Origin: Pigmentiphaga sp. NML080357
GTDB taxonomy: Bacteria > Pseudomonadota > Gammaproteobacteria > Burkholderiales > Burkholderiaceae_B
Length of the DNA: 64,000 nucleotides
Direction of reading: 5' to 3'
NCBI RefSeq assembly: GCF_002188465.1
Contig: NZ_NINW01000003.1
Location: forward strand, 186,001-250,000
Shown: piece after piece, positions 33,068-41,542 of the stretch
Layout: each line of letters begins with the position of its first letter
Numbering within the stretch: position 1 is the first letter of the stretch
Made by a program: the position numbers and the translations under genes
The notes under the pieces: model-generated
Database searches by the model: none
What the model was told of the DNA's origin: nothing
Seen by the model: only the letters and a program-made list of their open reading frames with translations

Positions 33068-34072
33068 ATGTTCAAATCTAGCACCCGCCTGGTTGCCGGC
33101 GCCTTGTTCGCGGCGGTCGCCACGGCTTCTTTCGCCCAGGCTCCCGCGGCTGACGATGCCGCCGCCAAGGCCGCGCTCAAGCAGGGCCAGTTCCGCATCA
33201 TCGCCCCGTTCCCGCCGGGCGGGCCGGTCGACGTGCTGGCGCGCTTGCTGGGCACCGGCCTGCAGCACGAGTACGGCCAGAGCGCGGTCGTGGACAATCG
33301 TCCCGGCGCCAACGGCAACATCGGCATCGACCTGGTCAAGCGCGCCACGGGTGACGGGCACACGCTGCTGGTCGTTCCGGCCGGCAACATGACCATCAAC
33401 CCGACGCTGATGGCCAACCTGCCGTACAACGTCGAGAAGGACTTCACCGCGGTTGCGATGATGGCCAAGGCACCCAACGTGGTCGCCGTGTTCCCCTCGG
33501 TTCCCGCCAAGAACATCCAGGAACTGATCGCGCTGACCAAGTCCAAGCCCGGCACCATGGCCTACGGCTCGCCCGGCGTGGGCAGCGGCCTGCACCTGGC
33601 CGGCGAACTGTTCAAGGAGGCCACCGGCGCCGACCTGCTGCACGTTCCGTACAAGGGCACGACCCAGGCGCTGAACGACGCGCTGGGCGGCCAGATCCAG
33701 GTCATCTTCGGCGCGCTGCCGACCCTGATGCCCCAGATCAAGTCCGGCAAGCTGCGCGCGCTGGCCCTGACCGGCTCCGAGCGTTCGCCCATCATGCCCG
33801 AGATCCCCACCCTGGCCGAGACCGGCGTGAAGGGCGTGAACGTGGTGTCGTGGTATGGCCTGTACGTGCCCAGCTCGACGCCGGCCAACATCTCGGGCCA
33901 GCTCGCGCGCGACGTGACCAAGATCCTGAACGAGCCCGCCACGCTGGAGACGCTGAAGGCCCAGGGCCTGGAGCTGTCGCCGCTACGCCTGGAAGCCTTC
34001 CGCAAGTTCCAGGCCGACGAAACCAAGACCTGGGAAAAGGTGATCAAGTCGCAAGGCATCACCGCCGGCTGA
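33068..34072 (+). CDS. Bug/TctC-family periplasmic receptor
   Basis: A 334-residue periplasmic receptor with a signal peptide (residues 1-23, ending ASFAQ), then FRIIAPFPPGGPVDVLAR, VVDNRPGANGNIG and PYKGTTQALND, the Bug ligand-binding hallmarks. It probably binds the carboxylate handled by the preceding cupin, hydrolase and dehydrogenase. GGAG lies 10 or more bases before the ATG. The stop overlaps the end of the convergent HTH-citrate synthase gene by 14 bp, and its terminator lies within that gene. Confidence 0.9.
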   Translation: MFKSSTRLVAGALFAAVATASFAQAPAADDAAAKAALKQGQFRIIAPFPPGGPVDVLARLLGTGLQHEYGQSAVVDNRPGANGNIGIDLVKRATGDGHTLLVVPAGNMTINPTLMANLPYNVEKDFTAVAMMAKAPNVVAVFPSVPAKNIQELIALTKSKPGTMAYGSPGVGSGLHLAGELFKEATGADLLHVPYKGTTQALNDALGGQIQVIFGALPTLMPQIKSGKLRALALTGSERSPIMPEIPTLAETGVKGVNVVSWYGLYVPSSTPANISGQLARDVTKILNEPATLETLKAQGLELSPLRLEAFRKFQADETKTWEKVIKSQGITAG

Positions 34073-35324
34073 CGAGCGCTTCGGGGCTTGCGCCCCGCGC
34101 ATCCATCACCGACGACCCCTCGCCCCGGCGAGGGGTTTTGTTTTTGCGCCGCGGCCCGGCCTCGCCGGCCTCGGGCGGGGGCCCGACATAGCGGGCCCGC
34201 GGCCGGATCAGGTGGCCGGACCCGGCCTGCTCCAGCGCGTGGGCCAGCCATCCCACGCAACGTCCCATGGCGAACAACGCCAGGGGCGCGTGCGGCGGCA
34301 GGTCGTGCACGTCGGCCAGCACCGCCAGCGCGAAATCGATATTGGGCGATTCGCCCACCAGCCGCTCGACCTGGCGCGCAAGATGCCGGTAGGCGGCCGG
34401 CACGGCCAGGCTATCGAGCAGCGCGGCCGCGCGGGGATCGCCTTCGGGATACAGCGGATGCCCGAAGGCCGGGAATCCCTGTCCCAGCCGCAGTCGCTCG
34501 CGCACCTCGGTCTCCATGTCGGCGCCGGCCGCCGCATCCATCCACGCCTTCAGGGCCATGGGCGCGCGGCCATGCAAGGGGCCGGTCAGGGTGGCCAGTC
34601 CAGACAGCACGCCGGCCGCCAGGCTCGCGCCGGTCGAGATCGCGACGCGCGCGGCGAAGGTGGAAGCATTGAGTTCATGGTCCGCCATCAGGCACAGCGC
34701 CTGGCGGATGACGGGCTCGGCGCGCGGCCGCTCCCACGCCGCGGCCACCTGCTCGCTGATGGTGCCGCCCGCGCGCAGTACCCGCGTGCCGAACATCGCC
34801 CCGGCCAGCGTTGCCAGCACGGCCCGCGCCTCGTCCTTCAAGGCCGCGGCCGCCCGGCCATGCGTAGGCAGGTCGGCGGCGGCGCGCGTGGCCATGGCAA
34901 CCAGCCCCAGGTGCACGGCGCCGGCTTCGTCCCGTGCCGGCGCCGCGCGCGCACGCGTTCCGGCCATGCCAGGCGCCGCATCGGCGTCCCACAGCAACCT
35001 GGCCACGTCTTCGAGCTGGCTGCCCCGCGCAAGCTCGACGGCGTCCAGGCCGCGATACCACAACCGGCCATCCTGGACGGTGGAAACGGCGGAGGGCAGC
35101 ACCGGCGCTCCCCATTCCAGCGTCTCGCCCGCGATGGCTTGCGCATTGCGCTGGCCACGCGGCCGGCCCGCCATGCGCACCACGTCGTCGCGATGATAGA
35201 GGCTGCGGCGCGGGTCCTTGCCGTCGCGCTTGCAGCGGACCTTGCCCCGGCTGACATAGGCATAGAGCGTCTGCGCTCGCACCCCGGTCAGTTCGATCGC
35301 TTCCTGCGCCGTCATCCAGGCCAT
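34059..35324 (-). CDS. Citrate synthase-fold protein with N-terminal HTH domain
   Basis: A 421-residue protein with a MerR/excisionase-like DNA-binding head (about residues 1-60, MTAQEAIELTGVRAQTLYAY, SRGKVRCKR) joined to a citrate synthase fold. The active-site histidines are present in DHELNASTFAAR and LTGPLHGRAP, the third in AFGHPLYPEGDPRA (the usual GHRVY arginine is lost), and the acid in SPNIDFALAVL. It may be a condensing enzyme that also binds DNA, or a regulator using the fold to sense acyl-CoA or oxoacids. It is divergent from a second citrate synthase, with a palindrome between. The extreme C-terminus overlaps the neighbour's terminator. Confidence 0.82.
   Translation of the reverse strand: MAWMTAQEAIELTGVRAQTLYAYVSRGKVRCKRDGKDPRRSLYHRDDVVRMAGRPRGQRNAQAIAGETLEWGAPVLPSAVSTVQDGRLWYRGLDAVELARGSQLEDVARLLWDADAAPGMAGTRARAAPARDEAGAVHLGLVAMATRAAADLPTHGRAAAALKDEARAVLATLAGAMFGTRVLRAGGTISEQVAAAWERPRAEPVIRQALCLMADHELNASTFAARVAISTGASLAAGVLSGLATLTGPLHGRAPMALKAWMDAAAGADMETEVRERLRLGQGFPAFGHPLYPEGDPRAAALLDSLAVPAAYRHLARQVERLVGESPNIDFALAVLADVHDLPPHAPLALFAMGRCVGWLAHALEQAGSGHLIRPRARYVGPPPEAGEAGPRRKNKTPRRGEGSSVMDARGASPEALVSRR
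34117..34145 (+). terminator. Rho-independent terminator of the Bug gene
   Basis: CCCCTCGC and GCGAGGGG form a stem around CCCG, followed by TTTTGTTTTT. It is 45 bp after the Bug stop and lies inside the C-terminal coding region of the opposite-strand citrate synthase-like gene, where it encodes a basic KNKTPRRGEG stretch. Confidence 0.8.
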
Positions 35325-35356
35325 CGCTTGCCTTTATATTGACAAAATAAATCAAG

Positions 35357-35368
35357 ATTGACGTCAAT
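35357..35368. promoter_or_regulatory. 12-bp palindrome between divergent citrate synthase genes
   Basis: ATTGACGTCAAT is perfectly symmetric and lies in the 83-bp AT-rich gap between the two divergent genes. A TTGACA half-site-like hexamer lies 18 bases away at 35339-35344. It is a natural target for the HTH domain of the minus-strand gene. Confidence 0.5.
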
Positions 35369-35407
35369 ACTATTGCATACCAACATTCAGCCCGCAACAA
35401 GGAGAGC

Positions 35408-36499
35408 ATGATGACGATTGGTCTGGATGATGTGATTGCGGCGGAAACGGTGCTGTCGGACGTGGACGGCCTACAGGGCAGGCTGGTCATGCGGGGCCGC
35501 TCGCTGGACGACCTTGCCGGGCACGTAGGCTATGAGGCAGTGATGGCGCTGCTGTTCGACGGATTCTTCGAGCACGCCCCGGCCTCGTGGCAGGCAGCGC
35601 TGGGCGCGGCGCGCCAGGAAGTGTTCGAACATCTGTCCTTCGCCGATCCGGCGTTGGTCGCTCAGGAGCCCATCGACGCGATGCGCGCCCTGACCGCCAG
35701 GATCGCCGATGGCGACGAATCCGCGACCGCGCTGCGGCTGGTGGCGGCGCCGGCGGTGTTCACGGCCGGCCTGGTCCGGCTGCGCAAGGGCCTGCGTCCC
35801 ATTCCTCCGGATGCCAGCCTCGGCCACGCCGCCGACATCCTGCGCATGGCCGGACTTCCCGCGGAGCCTCTGCAGGCCCGCGCACTGGACACGTACCTGG
35901 TCACCGTGGCCGATCATGGCCTGAACGCATCCACGTTCGCGAGCCGGGTCGTCGCATCCACCCGCGCCGGGCTGGTGTCGTCGGTGCTGGCGGCCATCAG
36001 CGCCCTGAAGGGCCCCCTGCACGGCGGCGCGCCCGGACCCGTGCTGGACATGCTCGATGCCATCGAACGAGCGGACCATGCGCGCGCATGGCTGGAGGCC
36101 GTGCTGGACCGCGGGGACAGGCTGATGGGCTTCGGACACCGGGTCTATCGGGTCCGCGATCCGCGCGCCGACGCGCTCAAGTCCGCCTTGGGCCCGCTGC
36201 TCCAGGACGGCCGCGCCGACCGCGAACGCGCCGCGCTCGCGCAGGCGATCGAAGCGGCGGCCCTGGATACGCTGCGCCGGCGCAAGCCAGGCCGGACCCT
36301 GGAGACGAACGTGGAGTTCTACACCGCGCTGCTCCTGGATGCGCTGGGATTCCAACGCGACACCTTCACCTGCGTCTTCGCGATGGGACGCGTCGCCGGA
36401 TGGATCGCGCATGCGCGCGAGCAGGCCTCGACGGGACGCTTGATCCGCCCGCAGTCCCGCTACGTGGGCCCGCCGGTAGGCGAGGCGCAAGAACGCTGA
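35408..36499 (+). CDS. Citrate synthase family enzyme
   Basis: A 363-residue citrate/2-methylcitrate synthase family enzyme, which condenses an acyl-CoA with a 2-oxoacid. Active-site His residues are in DHGLNASTFASR, LKGPLHGGAP and GFGHRVYRVRDPRA. The catalytic aspartate of the usual NVDFY is Glu here (TNVEFYTALLLDALG). At 363 residues it is shorter than the hexameric E. coli GltA, resembling the dimeric short type. A second in-frame ATG at 35411 has better spacing from GGAG and may be the true start. It is divergent from the HTH-bearing paralogue. Confidence 0.85.
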   Translation: MMTIGLDDVIAAETVLSDVDGLQGRLVMRGRSLDDLAGHVGYEAVMALLFDGFFEHAPASWQAALGAARQEVFEHLSFADPALVAQEPIDAMRALTARIADGDESATALRLVAAPAVFTAGLVRLRKGLRPIPPDASLGHAADILRMAGLPAEPLQARALDTYLVTVADHGLNASTFASRVVASTRAGLVSSVLAAISALKGPLHGGAPGPVLDMLDAIERADHARAWLEAVLDRGDRLMGFGHRVYRVRDPRADALKSALGPLLQDGRADRERAALAQAIEAAALDTLRRRKPGRTLETNVEFYTALLLDALGFQRDTFTCVFAMGRVAGWIAHAREQASTGRLIRPQSRYVGPPVGEAQER

Positions 36500-36682
36500 C
36501 GCATGGACCTCGCGGCTCCTCGTCTCGCGCATCCTGGTGGGTTGGGGTAGACTCGGCCATTTTGCCCAGCCGTTCCGCAAGGAACGGGCCGTTGTCACTC
36601 GAATCGGAGGCCATTGGTCTTCCGGGCTTTCGTTGTGCCATCCCCTTGGTCGCAAGACTTCTTTCCAAGGAGCATCGACACC

Positions 36683-37927
36683 ATGCAAGGCCTGCACCTC
36701 ACCGCAGATCTTTATCACTGCGCCTGCGAGTCCGCCCTGATGACGGACGCCGACACGCTGGCGCGTCTTTGCCGCCGCCACACACTCGAGGCCGGGCTCA
36801 CCCTGGTCGACGAGAAGTGGCACACCTTCCCCGAGTTCCAGGGCCAGCCGGGCGGCGTCACCGGCATGCTGCTGCTGGCCGAATCCCATCTCGCGGTCCA
36901 TACCTGGCCCGAGCGCAGCGGCGTCACGCTCGACGTCTACGTCTGCAATTTCCAGGAAGACAACTCGCGCAAGGCCGAAGCGCTCATGAAGGCCGTCGTG
37001 GAAGCCTTCCGGCCGAACGACCTGCAGCGCCAGCACCTGATCCGCGGCGACGTCGACGGCCCGTCGGACGCGGGCGAACTGGTGCTCGAGGACGTGGCCG
37101 ACGCGGCCTATTTCGGCTTCCGCTTCGACCGCCGCATCCTCAGCCGGCAGACGGCCCACCAGAGGCTGGAGCTGCTCGAATCCTCGACGCTGGGCCGCAC
37201 CCTGAGATTGGACGGCCGCTACATGACGTCCGAGGCGGAGGAGTTCTTCTATCACGAGGCCATCGTGCACCCGGCCGCCACGGCCCATCCCTCGCCACGC
37301 ACCGCGCTGATCATGGGAGGCGGCGACGGCGGCGCCCTGGAGGAATTGCTCAAGCACCGCGGCATGGAGCGCGTCACGCTCGTCGACCTGGACGGCGAAG
37401 TCATCGAGGTGGCGCGCCGGTATCTCGAGAAGATCCACCGGGGCGCCCTGGACGATCCGCGCGCCACGGTGCTGGTGGAGGACGGCGCGGCCTTTCTTGC
37501 GCGCACGTCGGAACGCTACGACCTGATCCTGCTCGACCTGACCGACCCCGATACGCCGGCGGGCCCGCTCTATACCCCGGAGTTCTTCCGCCGCTGCAAG
37601 CAGGCCCTGGCGCCGGGCGGCGCCCTCGTGCTGCACATCGGCTCTCCCTTCCATCAGCCCGACCAGGTCCGCGCGTTCTGCCGGACGCTGCGCGGCGAGT
37701 TCGCGCACGTGCGCCCTTACGGCGTGCACATCCCGCTGTACGGCACCTACTGGGGCCTCGCGGTCGCCTCCGACGGACTCGATCCCTGCGCCGTACCGGG
37801 CGAGACGATCCACGCGCGGCTGGAGGAACGCGGAGTCGGCGACCTGCAGTACTACAACGCGCAGGTCCACGGCGCACTGTTCGCGCTGCCGAACTACTAT
37901 CGCCGGCTCACCGTGGACGCGGACTGA
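36683..37927 (+). CDS. S-adenosylmethionine decarboxylase - spermidine synthase fusion
   Basis: A 414-residue two-domain polyamine enzyme. Residues 1-115 are a prokaryotic AdoMet decarboxylase: S68 in AESHLAVHTWPE is the pyruvoyl precursor, with H73 and C88 (LDVYVCNF) as processing and proton-donor residues. The rest is an aminopropyltransferase (SpeE type) with EEFFYHEAIVHP, IMGGGDGGALEELL, VDLDGEVIEVAR and LDLTDPDTPAG. One chain could thus make decarboxylated AdoMet and pass the aminopropyl group to putrescine. The ATG follows AAGGAG. Fusions of this kind are known in bacteria but uncommon. Confidence 0.9.
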   Translation: MQGLHLTADLYHCACESALMTDADTLARLCRRHTLEAGLTLVDEKWHTFPEFQGQPGGVTGMLLLAESHLAVHTWPERSGVTLDVYVCNFQEDNSRKAEALMKAVVEAFRPNDLQRQHLIRGDVDGPSDAGELVLEDVADAAYFGFRFDRRILSRQTAHQRLELLESSTLGRTLRLDGRYMTSEAEEFFYHEAIVHPAATAHPSPRTALIMGGGDGGALEELLKHRGMERVTLVDLDGEVIEVARRYLEKIHRGALDDPRATVLVEDGAAFLARTSERYDLILLDLTDPDTPAGPLYTPEFFRRCKQALAPGGALVLHIGSPFHQPDQVRAFCRTLRGEFAHVRPYGVHIPLYGTYWGLAVASDGLDPCAVPGETIHARLEERGVGDLQYYNAQVHGALFALPNYYRRLTVDAD

Positions 37928-37948
37928 GGCATCCCCAGGCGGCGCGCG

Positions 37949-38923
37949 TCATTGCCTGACCCACCCCGAAGCGGCAATGACGGGCGCCCACTGGTCCAGC
38001 TCGGACGCGATGCGCCGCTGCAGCGCCGAGGGCGGGCCGGGCCTCGGATCGAAGACCACCGCCGCCATGCGTTCGCGCACCTTGGCCGCGGCCAGCGCCT
38101 TGTTCAGCGACGCGTTGAACCGCTCGACCACGGGCGGGGGAGTCCCCGCGGGCGCGAACATGCCCACCCAGAAATCCAGGCGCAGCGGATAGCCGGACTC
38201 CGCCGCCGTGGGGACCTCCGGCAGCAGGCTGGAGCGGCGTTCGCCCGTCACGGCGACCACACGCAGCTTGCCGGCCCGATGGAACTCGAGGAAGTCGCCG
38301 AGCGCGGTGATGCCCGCCACGATGTGCCCGCCGGCGAGATCCTGCACCATGGGCACCGAGCCGCGGTAGGGCACCGCCGCAAGCGGCAGGTTGCGCGCCT
38401 TGGCCAGCGCGTCCAGCTGGAATTGCGGCTTGCTCCCCGGCGCCGACACGCCCACGCCGCCCGACCCCGGGTGCGCCTGCACGTAGCGCATCAGGTCCGG
38501 CAGGTCCTTGACGGCGCTTGCCTGGCTCACGGCCAGCGCGCCCGCGTAATCGGCCACCATCCCCACCGGCGCGAAGTCCGTGCGGCTGTCGAAGCCGGGC
38601 CGGGCCACGGTCAGGGGAACGATGACGGCGGTATGGTCGGGCGCGATCATCAGGGTGCGGCCATCCGGCGCGGCGCGCTTGAGAGCCTGGGCCGCGAGCT
38701 GGCCGCCCGCGCCGGCCAGCGTCTCGACCACCACGGGCACCGCCAGGTCCTCCTGCATCTGCTCGGCCACCAGCCGCGCCACCAGGTCGATGGTGCCGCC
38801 GGCCGGAAAGCCGACGAGGATCTTGACCGGACCGGGCACCGCGGTGCCGGCGGCCGGAACGGAACAGGGAAGCGCCATCGCGGCGGCGGCAAGCAAGCGG
38901 CGCAATGCGCGAAACGGGCTCAT
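37949..38923 (-). CDS. Bug/TctC-family periplasmic receptor
   Basis: A 324-residue periplasmic receptor. The signal peptide covers about residues 1-25 (RRLLAAAAMALPCSVPAAG), then VKILVGFPAGGTIDLVARLV, VVETLAGAGGQLA and PYRGSVPMVQD. The second motif (ETLAGAGG) departs from the usual ENRPGAGG. The start at 38923 is set by AGGAG nine bases upstream and overlaps the previous gene's stop by four bases, so it is translated with the CnbZ-like gene and likely imports its pathway substrate. Confidence 0.88.
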   Translation of the reverse strand: MSPFRALRRLLAAAAMALPCSVPAAGTAVPGPVKILVGFPAGGTIDLVARLVAEQMQEDLAVPVVVETLAGAGGQLAAQALKRAAPDGRTLMIAPDHTAVIVPLTVARPGFDSRTDFAPVGMVADYAGALAVSQASAVKDLPDLMRYVQAHPGSGGVGVSAPGSKPQFQLDALAKARNLPLAAVPYRGSVPMVQDLAGGHIVAGITALGDFLEFHRAGKLRVVAVTGERRSSLLPEVPTAAESGYPLRLDFWVGMFAPAGTPPPVVERFNASLNKALAAAKVRERMAAVVFDPRPGPPSALQRRIASELDQWAPVIAASGWVRQ

Positions 38924-39690
38924 GACGCACTCCTGGCGGAAGACAGCAGCAATTGGCGCGACACGCGCCGCGCATCGATTTCTATCTCGATATCGCGCAC
39001 CGGCGGACGAACCCAGTGCCATGCGAGGCCGCCCGCGAGCAATCCGCGGCGGACGAATTCCGACGCGATGGCGGGATACAAGTCATGGACCGTGTACAGG
39101 CTCATGTCCGTCACGTCCCCGGCGGACACGCCCAACGCGTCGAGGCGCGATTGCAGGTCGCCCAGCGCGAAGCGCAGTTTGTCCATCAACGCGTCGGGCG
39201 AGGTTTCCCCCAACCGGACGATGCTTGCGCGGTAATTGGGCCGGTCCGGACATTCCGCCGCGCCGGAGGTCACGAAATCGGGCGGGCCATCCGTCGACGC
39301 GGGCACCGTGTAGCTGAACGCGTAAAAGCCCGCCTCGGGGGGAGGCGACGCCTCGGGGACCAGGTTGCAACGCGCAACGGGATTCGCCCCGTCCTTGTAG
39401 AGTCCCCAATCGGCCAGCGGCTGCACGTACCGGCGATTGAAGGCGACGAAGTCGGGTTCGCTCATGGGCGCCGGCGACCGCAACTCGCACGCGCATAGCG
39501 CGGTCAACGGCCGGCCCCGGGCGGCCAGGTGTTCCCGGACGCGGTCGAACCCCTCGGCCAGCGGCACCGGCCGGTCAAAGCGCGCCCGCTCGATGGCGTG
39601 GCCCGCGTCGGCGACGACCGCGGCGCTGTACTGGAATCCTCCGGGCAGATAACGATAGTTGCCTGGAGCAAATGCGATGAGTTCCGCCAT
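38920..39690 (-). CDS. CnbZ-like (2-amino-5-chloromuconate deaminase-type) protein
   Basis: A 256-residue protein whose blocks NYRYLPGGFQYSAAVV, GRPLTALCACELRSPAPMSE, FVAFNRRYVQPL and SLYTVHDLYP resemble, from memory, the family annotated as CnbZ, a deaminase of 2-aminomuconate analogues from Comamonas. The C-terminal YTVHDL..A.E..RRG..GGL.WHW pattern and overall layout also recall a two-domain Rid-like protein. It is coupled to a Bug receptor and preceded on the same strand by a MarR regulator, which fits inducible breakdown of an aminoaromatic. The family call needs a database check. Confidence 0.55.
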   Translation of the reverse strand: MAELIAFAPGNYRYLPGGFQYSAAVVADAGHAIERARFDRPVPLAEGFDRVREHLAARGRPLTALCACELRSPAPMSEPDFVAFNRRYVQPLADWGLYKDGANPVARCNLVPEASPPPEAGFYAFSYTVPASTDGPPDFVTSGAAECPDRPNYRASIVRLGETSPDALMDKLRFALGDLQSRLDALGVSAGDVTDMSLYTVHDLYPAIASEFVRRGLLAGGLAWHWVRPPVRDIEIEIDARRVSRQLLLSSARSAS

Positions 39691-39805
39691 GGACACGCGC
39701 CCCTGTGGTAGACATTCCCACGCCGGCCGCGCCGGCTCGATGGCGCATTTAATACGAATACGTAGTTTTATGCGATCAGGAAAACCCCCGGGGGACAGGC
39801 TCGCC

Positions 39806-40240
39806 TTATTCGTCGAAACCCAGCATCTTGCGCAGCAGGGCAGTGAGCTGCTCGCGCTCGTCCTTGTCCAGTCGCGCCGCCAGCCTGGCCTGGTACCGGG
39901 GCGCGACGGCGACCGAGGCCGCCATGACCTCACGGCCGGTTTCCGTCAGATCCAGGCAGAACGTCCGCCGGTCCGTCTCCGATCGCCGGCGCACCAGGTA
40001 TCCCTTGGCAACCGTGCGCGCCACGAGGTCGCTGCAGGTGTTCAGGTCCAGTCCGATGGCCTGCGCGACCTGGCTCTGCGAGGCGCCCGGCATCTGGTGG
40101 ACGGCAACCAGCAGCGCCATCTGGCGGGACGTGGCGCCGTCATCCGACATGCTGGCGAACAGCGCCTCGGCCTCGAAATGGGCACGGCGCAGCAGGTGCG
40201 GAAGATGGCGGCGCAGGTCGAAATGCTTGGCGGATCTCAG
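39806..40240 (-). CDS. MarR-family regulator, probable CTG start
   Basis: A 144-residue MarR regulator with winged helix sequence ATSRQMALLVAVHQMPGASQ, SQVAQAIGLDLNTCSDLV and wing RRRSETDRRTFCLDLT. The family binds aromatic acids and releases DNA. No ATG, GTG or TTG lies at a sensible distance: a perfect AGGAGG (40246-40251) is followed five bases later by CTG (40238-40240), giving a family-length protein. A far-upstream GTG (40315) would add 25 poorly conserved residues. It precedes the CnbZ-like/Bug pair by 115 bp on the same strand and probably controls it. Confidence 0.75.
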   Translation of the reverse strand: MRSAKHFDLRRHLPHLLRRAHFEAEALFASMSDDGATSRQMALLVAVHQMPGASQSQVAQAIGLDLNTCSDLVARTVAKGYLVRRRSETDRRTFCLDLTETGREVMAASVAVAPRYQARLAARLDKDEREQLTALLRKMLGFDE

Positions 40241-40459
40241 GGCGGGCCTCCTGGCGGGAACGCGGATGCATTGTAGAGGACGGTCCCGGCATGGCGCTGT
40301 CACGCCGCGCACCACGGCGGCCGGGGCCGGGAGGCCTTCTTCAGCATGTCCACGAACAGCCGAGCCTGTGCGGCCGGCCGTGCCCGCGCCGGCGCTGCAT
40401 TACGGCGTGCCGGTCGATACCGAGGCGATAGCGTCGCGGCCCGCCTCGTCGCCCCCTGT

Positions 40460-41464
40460 TTAATCCAGCACGATGTTGGCCTCGGCGGCGATGCGGCGGA
40501 ACTTGGCAATATCCTGGACGACCTGGGCAGCCAAGGCATCGGCCGGGGCGTACTGCACATTCAGGCCGATATCGTAGGCCTTGCGGCGGAAGGCTTCGTC
40601 CGCGGCCATGGCCCGCGCCGCCCGCCCCAGCCGGTCCACCACGTCGGGCGGTGTCCCCGCCGGCGCCATCAATCCCTGCCACCAGGTCATGTCATAGCCC
40701 TTCAAGCCCGCCTCGTCCACCGTCGGCAGGCCGGGAAAGCGCGGATCCCGGGCGATGCCGGTGGTGGCGATGGCCCTGACCTTGCCCGCGTCGACATGGG
40801 GCTTGGCGGCGCCATCATGGGTGCAGCTGACCTGGCCCGCGATCACGTCCTGCAAGGCCGGGCCGCTGCCGCGGTAAGGCACGTGCACGATCTTCACGCC
40901 AGCCATCACGTTGAACAGCTCGCTGGAGAAATGATTGCCCGTGCCAGGCCCGGCACTGGCATAGCTGAGCTTGCCGGGATGCGCCTTGGCGTGGGCCACG
41001 AGTTCGGCCACCGAGCTGGCCGGCACCGAAGGATGACAGACAATGGTGGACGCATACCAGAACAGCTTGGCCACCGGGGTGAAATCCTTGACGGGATCGA
41101 AGGGCAGCGAGGCCGCCGTGGCCGGCAAGGTGCCGTGCGTGATGGAGTTGGCGTAGAGCAGCGTGTAGCCGTCTGGCGCGGCGCGCGCGGCCTCGGCCGC
41201 CCCGATGCGCGTGCCGCCGCCACCCTTGTTCTCCACGTAGACGGTCTGGCCCAGCAGCTCGCCCAGCTTCTGCGCCACCAGCCGCGCCGACACGTCGGTG
41301 ACACCGCCCGGCGCATAGGGCACGATCAGCTTGATCGACCTGGCGGGATACGATTGCGCGGTCGCCTGCCCCGCGCCCAGGACCAGGCCGGCGGCGGCAA
41401 GCGCCGCGGCCAGGCGCCGCCCCATTCTCAAGGCACGGCCCAACGCTCCATGTTCGTGCTTCAT
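40460..41464 (-). CDS. Bug/TctC-family periplasmic receptor
   Basis: A 334-residue receptor with a signal peptide (RLAAALAAAGLVLGAGQATAQ) followed by RSIKLIVPYAPGGVTDVSAR, YVENKGGGGTRIGA and PYRGSGPALQD. The start at 41464 is chosen because AGGAGG lies six bases upstream; an earlier ATG at 41470 abuts that site with no spacing. It is the last gene of a same-strand set with a hydrolase and a bicupin, led by a LysR regulator. Confidence 0.9.
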   Translation of the reverse strand: MKHEHGALGRALRMGRRLAAALAAAGLVLGAGQATAQSYPARSIKLIVPYAPGGVTDVSARLVAQKLGELLGQTVYVENKGGGGTRIGAAEAARAAPDGYTLLYANSITHGTLPATAASLPFDPVKDFTPVAKLFWYASTIVCHPSVPASSVAELVAHAKAHPGKLSYASAGPGTGNHFSSELFNVMAGVKIVHVPYRGSGPALQDVIAGQVSCTHDGAAKPHVDAGKVRAIATTGIARDPRFPGLPTVDEAGLKGYDMTWWQGLMAPAGTPPDVVDRLGRAARAMAADEAFRRKAYDIGLNVQYAPADALAAQVVQDIAKFRRIAAEANIVLD

Positions 41465-41542
41465 CTCCATCCTCCTGGCTGCGCCGCCCCTCTTCGGAGG
41501 CTCGCGCGTGATCGGTCCCTTCCCGAGGGCAGGGGGCAACGC

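Noticed and set aside
35471-37870. Very long open frame on the minus strand opposite the citrate synthase and SpeD-SpeE genes
   Set aside because: In GC-rich DNA, strong third-position GC leaves antisense frames open. The sense frames encode clear enzymes, while the antisense protein is Arg/His/Gln-rich with no domain and crosses a gene border.
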